Positions 48,001 to 64,000 of a stretch of 64,000 nt of DNA are shown here, one piece after another (within the stretch, counting starts at the first letter, position 1; every line of letters begins with the position of its first letter). Source of the DNA: Cristatella mucedo (taxonomy: Eukaryota; Bryozoa; Phylactolaemata; Cristatellidae); contig WPIO01000092.1 of NCBI GenBank assembly GCA_009760855.2, positions 1,420,501 to 1,484,500 of the forward strand. Direction: 5' to 3'. Both the position numbers and the translations under genes were made by a program. Under the pieces are notes generated by a model. It made no database searches, was not told the DNA's origin, and was given only the letters and a program-made list of their open reading frames with translations.

Positions 48001-49034
48001 GGCGCACACATCGCTGGCTTGAGAAGCGGCGGTGTGCCCGACTGCTGCGACTTGGGAAGAGCACACCTAGCTCGCGATAGCGACCAGAGTGAGCAAGCTT
48101 CGCGAACACTCACCTGCGACTTGCTATGTCCACACGAGCACCAGGCGTAGACCTTCCCAGCCTCCACGGCCATCTTGAATGGCTTCTTGTCGTAGATGAT
48201 GCCTTTTGGCAAGTCACCCGGCGAGAACTCGCCAGGAAACCTCGGCGTCTCCGGGTGCTTCGTGTCGCGCTTAAACTTCTCGCCGTCGTAGTCCTCAGGT
48301 TTCATCTTCAAGCCGCGTACCTGAAGGAGGTCGCAAAGCCAAAAATATGATGGACTCTCCATAGGGGGACGAGCTTCGACGGCGGCTGCTCGCGCTTGGG
48401 ACCGTAGCCCCAGTGCAGATCGGAGTGCATGCGGTGGAATACGACCACCTCGGCTCTCAAGCGATCCGTCATTTCCTCCTACCCCACCACCCAGCCAGCG
48501 CTGGAAGCCAGTCGCGGATAGTAGAGGCAGCACGCTGGAAAGCAGCCGGACTAGCAGCCGGATTGAAAGTCTTTTCGCGAGCGCCAGCAGTCAGCAGCGG
48601 TCGCGGGTCTCGTGAGTGGGGGGGGCCGACGGCGGCGACACGACGCGGCGACACAGCTGGCAGCTCGCACGCAAAGGCCAACCACATCGCCGGCGGTCTT
48701 CAAGCCGACTCTCCTACCCTGTGCATCCGCGAAAGAAAGGCGGTCAGCGCTGCGCACTCGAGTCGCGCGAGCGCCGGCGGGCATGGACGGGGCGCGTCCG
48801 GGGCGGCGCGTCCGGCTCCAGCGGCCTGCACCGAGCGCGCTGCACTCGTCCGATGCACGCCAGCAGAAGAAGCACGGGCGGCACCGCTGCACGGTCGTAG
48901 AAAGGACCGCACGATTCGACCAACTGGGCAACTGTCGTCCGCATTAGCTGCCTTACCGCCGCTCTGCATAAAAACCCATTCGTCGCTAGCCGAGCGGCAG
49001 GCCGCCCACACGCAACAATCAAGGTGGAGGCCAT
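45094..49034 (-). CDS. CISD3: CISD3, mitochondrial protein with two CDGSH iron-sulfur domains
   Basis: Exons on the minus strand: 49034-48957, 48320-48114, 45288-45094 (stop TAG); all junctions are phase 0 and GT-AG, giving 159 residues. Residues 1-26 (MASTLIVACGRPAARLATNG..) are rich in Ala, Arg and hydrophobics without acidic residues, like a matrix-targeting peptide. The first CDGSH domain is WCSCGHSKSQPLCDGTH, with presumptive 2Fe-2S ligands Cys87, Cys89, Cys98 and His102; it is split by the intron after Gln95. The second is FCNCKQSSNRPFCDSTH, with Cys133, Cys135, Cys144 and His148. Known family: the two clusters sit in one monomer, unlike CISD1/2 dimers. The linker of about 50 residues between the presequence and domain 1 (KPEDYDGEKFKRDTKHPETP..) is longer than I recall in mammals. 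Divergent neighbour is SPAG6. Confidence 0.93.
45750..46385 (-). repeat. L2-like LINE 3' copy
   Basis: The minus strand reads [20 protein letters not shown] to [17 protein letters not shown] with one frameshift, then the 3' UTR and tail. It stops sharply at about 46385 with GCACCAGCTGCA. Confidence 0.75.
46545..46812 (+). repeat. Second-type LINE-like tail
   Basis: Close to 13340-13662 over its full length, ending GGAGATACATTACAT and abutting the next LINE fragment. Confidence 0.6.
46805..47312 (+). repeat. L2-like LINE 3' copy
   Basis: Diverged C-terminal motif (SLVCMLSKPGTHS in one frame) followed by the 3' UTR and hairpin tail. Confidence 0.65.
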
Positions 49035-49289
49035 GATTGCCCGAGGAAGGAAGCCAAGGCACAAATTTAAAAAACAATCTGTAATACTTATTAAAGACAA
49101 TAATATTATCTAATATATATATATATATGTCAGTTCCGTCGCAATTCTTATTTTTTCTCATTCTTCGTAACTAGGTCCTCGCAGCCAATGGCAAGGAGGT
49201 GGCCGTCATGGCAACGAAAAAAGCGGTTTCCAGCAGTCGGCTTGGACCGTGTGTACCGTTACGCTGGTGTCTAAGGACCGCGTGTTACC
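49035..49289. promoter_or_regulatory. Shared CISD3/SPAG6 bidirectional promoter region
   Basis: Start codons diverge with 255 bp between them. The interval has an A/T-rich half with a short (AT)n run at about 49113-49129 and a G/C-richer half containing a CCAAT (49187-49191) and the X-box. No other gene fits. Confidence 0.55.
49202..49215 (+). promoter_or_regulatory. X-box (RFX-type) motif upstream of SPAG6
   Basis: GCCGTCATGGCAAC fits the RFX/DAF-19 X-box form RYYNYY-N2-RRNRAC at every defined position. It lies 74 bp before the SPAG6 start codon and about 170 bp from the CISD3 start. RFX factors are established activators of ciliary genes through X-boxes near the start codon; binding here is inferred. 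Confidence 0.6.
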
Positions 49290-54115
<4,826 letters not shown>

Positions 54116-54383
54116 ACCAGTCTTCGCTCATGCGCGAGCGCTTGGAAAAGTCACGAGTACGCTGAAGCCCCATCAGCCGATACCCACAGGCAGCGCTATC
54201 CGGGTTGCCGAAAGGCGGGTCTCCGAAGCCTGCCCAGAGCTGATGGTTCAAGTTCGATATGGCCGGTTATGTCGATCTCGAGCGGCCGCCTTCAGTGGAT
54301 GGCGTCCCATCTTGATTACTGCTGCCATCATTATTATTATGAAAGACTGTTGCCGAAAATGTATACCGTGAGTTGAAAACACT

Positions 54384-54389
54384 AATAAA
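54384..54389 (+). other. SPAG6 polyadenylation signal
   Basis: AATAAA 268 bp after the SPAG6 stop is the first such signal downstream. Confidence 0.5.
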
Positions 54390-54849
54390 TCGCCTGGACT
54401 TCTTCGCCCGGGAAGCTTAGCCGACGGCATTTTACAAGCTAGCTGCTGAAAGTGATCATTAACTACACGTGGAGCCTGGCGCTACGTCACACCAGATACA
54501 GAAGCTCGGAACGACCGTACCGAGCGTAATGCTCGCTAAAGATGTCTGCCAGCATTTCGACATCACTAGCTCAGCAAAGATTTCCCTTCTCTGTTGAAGC
54601 GAGACGAATAGGACATGATTACAGCGGCTAGTGTTTGTCCTTTTGATAACTCCATGAAGTCTGCTCGTAAAGTGAGCGTTAAACTACAGAAAGATGTGCG
54701 ACAGCACCAGCAGCGTTGTTTATGAATTTAAACTCAAATCTGCACATTAAGGGCCCGACCTCTTGGATTATTCAACTTGCTTCTTATCAAAGGGCCAATG
54801 GTAGCAAATTTTTTTTTACTCCTTCAAACCACTTTTGCTGTACCTATAA

Positions 54850-55080
54850 TTTACTTGCAAAGTGTCCTTAGAATTTAATCTCTATCCACGTTCTTTGCAG
54901 ATATCGCAGGTCTTGAACCTACGACCTTAAAAAGAAATATAATCCCATCGTATAGCGCTGCAAGAGAACTTGATCTCTATTCAGGTGCTTCACATATGCC
55001 TCGGGGCTCGAACCCACGACCTCAGCCAGATTTTGGTCGGGGCGAGCACCTTAACCGCTTGACCAAACCTTGGTCGTTAA
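54850..55080 (-). repeat. tRNA-derived SINE copies with L2 tail (family A)
   Basis: One antisense copy at 54950-55080 with GGGGCTCGAACCCACGACCT and CACCTTAACCGCTTGACC, and a second diverged tail at 54850-54935, in SPAG6 3' flank. Confidence 0.65.
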
Positions 55081-56000
55081 AGGCTGGCTCCGGGCATTAG
55101 ACCGACCTCCTGCAACCGTATTAATAAAAATAACTAATAATAATACATTTGTGTAGCGCCCTGGATAACTTGCTTGCATAAGCTTTGTAATATCACTTCG
55201 TCTGCTAGCTGCGGTGAGCAGGCCGGCTGTCGATCCTGGTAGCTTTAGAAATGTGCATTGCAGGAATTTTCTAGTGGAAGCTATGCCCTACACTCTGGGC
55301 TCTAAGGGCTTATTTAAATTTGCATAGTAGATAAAAGCTACGTTTGTACTGGTTCGTTTTGGGACAATGCTTTACTCTTTCCTCACCACTTCCTGACCTC
55401 AGTAGACTCGCCGTCCCCGAGTACATCAATGGCTACTCTTCTATTCAACTCCTCCCCGTCTTCTGTCAGGTCGAAGTACAACGGTATAAGAAGCGGCTCG
55501 AACCCACAGAGCAGCATAACCAGCTGCGATGGGTAACGCAGTGAGCAATCGCGAAGATGGTAACCACTTAGCTTCAACAAAAAACAAAGCTGTCCACTCA
55601 TTTTGCTGTAAATATTCGTACGTAGCACTGCATCGATATGCCAAGCACGGCCGTCATGCGAGGAGGGCTGCCGTGGGCTCAAAATTATCTTCCTTGAATG
55701 ATCTTACGCCAATACTAGTGTGCTCTAATCGAATCTGCACATCAATAATTTGAGCACGGTGAGCAGACAGTTGCACAGCACCGGAAACATAGCCATGGGA
55801 TGCCAAAGGCTTAAGCGACTTGTCAAGACGATCGCTAGGACGGCCGTATTCTAAGCACTGCCAGCTGCGGCCGTGCAGCAGCTTTGTCCACACAACGCAT
55901 TCGGGTGCATGAATGAGGCAAGCAGACGTCAGGCATGCAAGTGTCAACCCAGCCGCGGGGAGGCACCAAACGCCAAAACGACTGAGAGAGAAGCACACAA

Positions 56001-60885
<4,885 letters not shown>

Positions 60886-62980
60886 GCTGCAGGACAGCAG
60901 CAGCTGCGGCGACGACTGGTTAGGACGAGAGTTATGCATCACAACAGAAAGAATCGAATGCTAATCGCAGTCGCATTCGCACGCCCGCACGTCCGCCAGC
61001 CCGAGACACACGCACACTACCTATCTATCTTGCTAGCGTCGGGAGCGTGGAGCCAGCCATGGGCGTGTTGGCCTTGGATTGACGTCATTTCCGGTTATCT
61101 CGGAATACTTCGAGTAAAGCTTGAGCAAAAAACGCTAATGAACGAGCCTTGCGCGCAACTGAAGTCTTTTCTCCTAGGAATGCTAGTTCTGATGCCTAAA
61201 CTTAAAATTCGGCACTGCAATATCTACCTAAATTCTTCCATTCAGCAAGCCATATATAAGCCAAACAACAGAGTGAGGTAAATGCGAGAGCAATGCAGCA
61301 GCTCTGTCCAGCAGCAGGTTCGCTGAAAACCAGTGGCGTGTACGGAAGGGGCAGAGACAGAGCGGAACATTTCCCCGGGCGCTGGATCAGGGGGCGCCAA
61401 AATGAACGCCTAACACTGGGGGGGGGGCACCAACTGTGTCGTTCGTCTCGGGCGCACGATATCCTAGAAACGCGACTGCTCAAGAGTAATCCCGTAGGAG
61501 AAATTCCCTGAGCGAGCCTTCTGAAATTGAATTCACTTCTCCGAGTCTGCACGACCGAGGCAGCAACGATTTATGAATGCATTATTTAAAATAAACTAAT
61601 GATATTCTATTAATGCTAAACCGCATGCAAGCTAAGTAGGTCCGGTTATGACCGCGTTAGAGATTATTGTTAGAGGTTTAGCTACTGGCTCTGCTTGCTT
61701 GCGGGACCAGTGGCTCATTAGCCGCACCTCGAGGCGACAGTTTTTGCCACGCATCTGCAAGGTCTAGCGCTGGCATTAAATGCCCTACGCTTGTGGAAAA
61801 GGGCGTGCAATTCAGAAGCCGCTACTGTGCATGTGTTACATTTGATGTCAGAAGTATTGGATTAGTTGGATAGTTGCTGGTGACCCTTAGCCGCCATCTT
61901 GTGTAAGTCTCCTTGCTTCTGTGTTGGTAAGCATCGTATCTAAAGTATGAGTTACGATCTGGACGGATACAAGACATGCCGATCTTGGAATTGGGTTCCT
62001 GAGAACTAAATTAGCTGACCTCTCGGCCACAATTTTGGATTGACAGCACCCATGCGTGAAGTTTGGCGAATTAAATAGAAATTCTTAATCAAGCTAAAAA
62101 AAAATTAGAGCAGCACTGTTGCGAACATGAGTGAATTATGGAACAGTGCTTACCCTCAATAGCTCCGGGAATAATTATCACAGCTGTCTGACTGATTGAC
62201 GGCGTAAGTTTATTGAGAGCGGCTATTGCTTTGGGTGCAGATAAAAGTTATTTGAAGCTACTGTTAGCGGCAATGATTTCGAAACTACAGTCCCAGAATG
62301 TTTGAAGTTTATAATAAATAATGCTAAGATTAAAAAGTAAGAGGCTAAAACCTGAACGTACTAATGACGGCATGAACCTACTATAGACGGTTTATCTAGA
62401 AAATTCAAGGGTGATATGATAATGAGTGGTCAAAATAGCTCTCATGTAGGCTATCGTTGCTCAGTGTAATGAAATCATGGAAGCATAGAGATGTGGCTTA
62501 GGAAGCCAGAGTCCACGATTTTATATGAAAGTTTGGGCTTGGCTGCAAGCAATGTTCATATGTCAACGGCCTCAGTCTTGACTGAAGATTCGGTGAATGA
62601 AGTGACCGCTCTTCCTGCACCGGTATATCCCCTTTGTGGAGCCTGTGCCTGTTGTAATGTATCGTGAGATTGCTGCAACTGACAACATGAAGCTATGCAA
62701 TAGATTGCTGCTGCAATGGAGGTCAAGCAATGGCTATCTTCGACGTTGCTTCGGCGATGTTATCTGCATTAGGAGCCATGCGACTGTTGCCAACTTTCGT
62801 AGCGTGTGCCCTATGAAGATGTGTGATTTAGCGAGATGCGAAATGCTCTGGTGTGGCTATTCGTTGACACAAATGCTTTGTATAATTATGGAGATGCTCA
62901 TCTGCCTCACACTTTCTGCCTTGCATGACTCTCCTTCGCGTGTTTGCCGACTCGGTGAAGCGCCTTCTTTTGAATGTCAT
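60886..62980. other. DUSP19 upstream region, no gene recognised
   Basis: The first few hundred bases are the presumed DUSP19 promoter and 5' UTR. The rest has no repeat or coding similarity I can support. A YY1-like motif at 61890-61901 may mark the start of a gene running out of the window. Confidence 0.45.
61890..61901 (-). promoter_or_regulatory. YY1-like motif (AAGATGGCGGC on minus strand)
   Basis: GCCGCCATCTTG on the plus strand contains the complement of AAGATGGCGGC, a strong YY1 site usually found just downstream of animal transcription starts. GT donor-like sequences (GTAAGT, GTAAGC) follow within 35 bp, as for a short non-coding first exon. No coding exon is visible downstream. Confidence 0.35.
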
Positions 62981-62984
62981 ACCG

Positions 62985-63686
62985 CATCTAAATTGGTCCT
63001 TGCATTTTTTACATCCCGTCTTGACTTCTGTAACTCACTACTTGCTAGTCTACCGGCACATGCAATCAGCAGCTTACATCTGATGCAAAACTCTGCAGCT
63101 AGGCTTGTCTGTCGTAATCAATGCAGTTGCCAAATCACACCACTTCTCGCCGACCTGCACTGGCTATCAGTCAAGCAACGGATCGACTTCATGGTTTTGT
63201 CATTCAGTTTTAGGTCCCTTCATTCTTTGGCTCCAGCCTACCTATCAGATCTACTCACCCACCAGGCCAAGCATCGTCCCACGTGCTTTTTGGGAACTAA
63301 CTGTTTACTTATACCTCGTACAAACTTTAAATCATTTGGAGAGCGTGCCTTTAGTTCGTATGCTCCTAAAGCCTGGAACTCACTCCCGACTTGCGTCATG
63401 ACATCATCTGGCATGACCACATTTAAAAAGAAATTAAAAACGCACCTAATTATGACAGCATTTAGTGGATCCCTGTGATTCCTCCTTTATGTGCCGATGC
63501 ATGCTGACACTGTTGCATGCTACCACTAACCAATCTTGCATGCTGACCTTGTGCATGTCACCCCTAACCATGTAATTCTTGTTGTTGATTGAGCATTCTT
63601 CCACTAACCATTCGATCATGCTTCCTTTGCATCAATTGTAAAGCGCCTAGTAAGAGATTGAGTTCTCTGAGGGAACTGCATTAAAT

Positions 63687-63720
<34 letters not shown>
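62985..63720 (+). repeat. L2-like LINE 3' copy with open C-terminus
   Basis: FTSRLDFCNSLLASLPAHAI through [17 protein letters not shown] is in one open frame ending at 63478, followed by the 3' UTR, the hairpin and ten or more ATT units. The open frame runs further upstream to 62636, but that part has no LINE similarity. Confidence 0.8.
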
Positions 63721-64000
63721 GATCATGTCCACTTGGCATATTCTGCGACGATTCTATTGCGATTGGACATTAGTCAGTGGAATATTACAATTTTTCGCAC
63801 TTGTGTATGCCCATCAGCATCGTTCGGATGGGATCATGCTGCGGTGCTGAATCGGTGTAGGTAAAAGCATATGGATTGAATTGTGCATTATCAATCGCAG
63901 TGACTTGAATGTTCATTGCGTTCTAAATTCTGAAAATGAATGTGTGCTCAGCTTATAATAGTGATTATAACACACAAATTATTTAGTGTATCAAGGGAAC

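Larger units (their letters stand above)
45289..48113 (-). other. CISD3 intron 2: two facing LINE fragments
   Basis: The intron carries an antisense L2-like fragment (45750-46385), a second-type LINE tail (46545-46812), a sense L2-like fragment (46805-47312) and a small CA/CG-rich run (47378-47411). No extra exon is needed, because both flanking phases are 0 and the CDGSH motif is completed across it. Confidence 0.7.
54116..56000. other. Region between the converging SPAG6 and DUSP19 3' ends
   Basis: It holds the SPAG6 3' UTR and antisense family-A SINE sequence (54850-55080). Open frames at 55383-55682 and 55654-56004 show no family I recognise and overlap the expected DUSP19 3' UTR. Confidence 0.5.

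Noticed and set aside
48413-49036. 207-codon open frame on the plus strand opposite the CISD3 5' end
   Set aside because: It is the antisense reading of the GC-rich CISD3 first intron; no motif is seen and it overlaps a well-supported exon.
62636-62984. 5' half of a 280-codon open frame
   Set aside because: Only the part after 62985 is LINE-like. The first 110 codons show no motif, so the long frame is probably chance read-through into the element.

Overview
The window is animal nuclear DNA, almost certainly from an invertebrate or basal chordate. It holds six recognisable, intron-rich eukaryotic genes embedded in decayed L2/CR1-type LINEs, tRNA-derived SINEs, DNA-transposon debris and very long CA, CT and GA microsatellites. 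Presence of the flagellar/ciliary gene SPAG6, of MSL1 and of DUSP19 points to a metazoan with motile cilia. I cannot name the species from sequence alone. All gene models were assembled by hand from splice signals, reading phase and similarity to animal proteins recalled from memory; no alignment was run.

Layout: (1) 212-14619 (+), last seven coding exons of WDR12, a ribosome-biogenesis WD40 protein whose 5' part lies outside the window. (2) 15055-34594 (-), MSL1, scaffold of the MOF histone acetyltransferase complex, tail-to-tail with WDR12. (3) 34934-44197 (+), complete nine-exon type II PIP kinase (PIP4K2), head-to-head with MSL1 with 339 bp between start codons. (4) 45094-49034 (-), complete three-exon CISD3, a mitochondrial double-CDGSH Fe-S protein. 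(5) 49290-54115 (+), complete nine-exon SPAG6, head-to-head with CISD3 with 255 bp between start codons. (6) 56001-60885 (-), two-exon dual-specificity phosphatase DUSP19. From 61 kb to the end only a LINE fragment and possible regulatory motifs are seen.

The genes do not form one pathway, but the order is informative. In human, PIP4K2B lies by CISD3 on 17q12 with MSL1 on the same arm, and PIP4K2A lies by SPAG6 on 10p12; the window carries PIP4K2, CISD3, SPAG6 and MSL1 together, as expected of the unduplicated ancestral block. WDR12 and DUSP19 are both on human 2q.

The space between exons is mostly repeats: at least twenty 5'-truncated L2-like LINE copies ending in a hairpin plus (ATT)n; a second LINE-like tail ending in ACATT repeats; three SINE families with a similar tRNA-like head but different tails; one 732-bp inverted-repeat element filled with degenerate CCCTAAA repeats; and a perfect 36-bp palindrome. 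Points most worth a second look are the X-box in the CISD3/SPAG6 promoter, complementary GA/CT tracts placed to bridge the DUSP19 intron and to flank SPAG6 exons 3-4, two GC-AG introns, and the tail-swapping SINEs.
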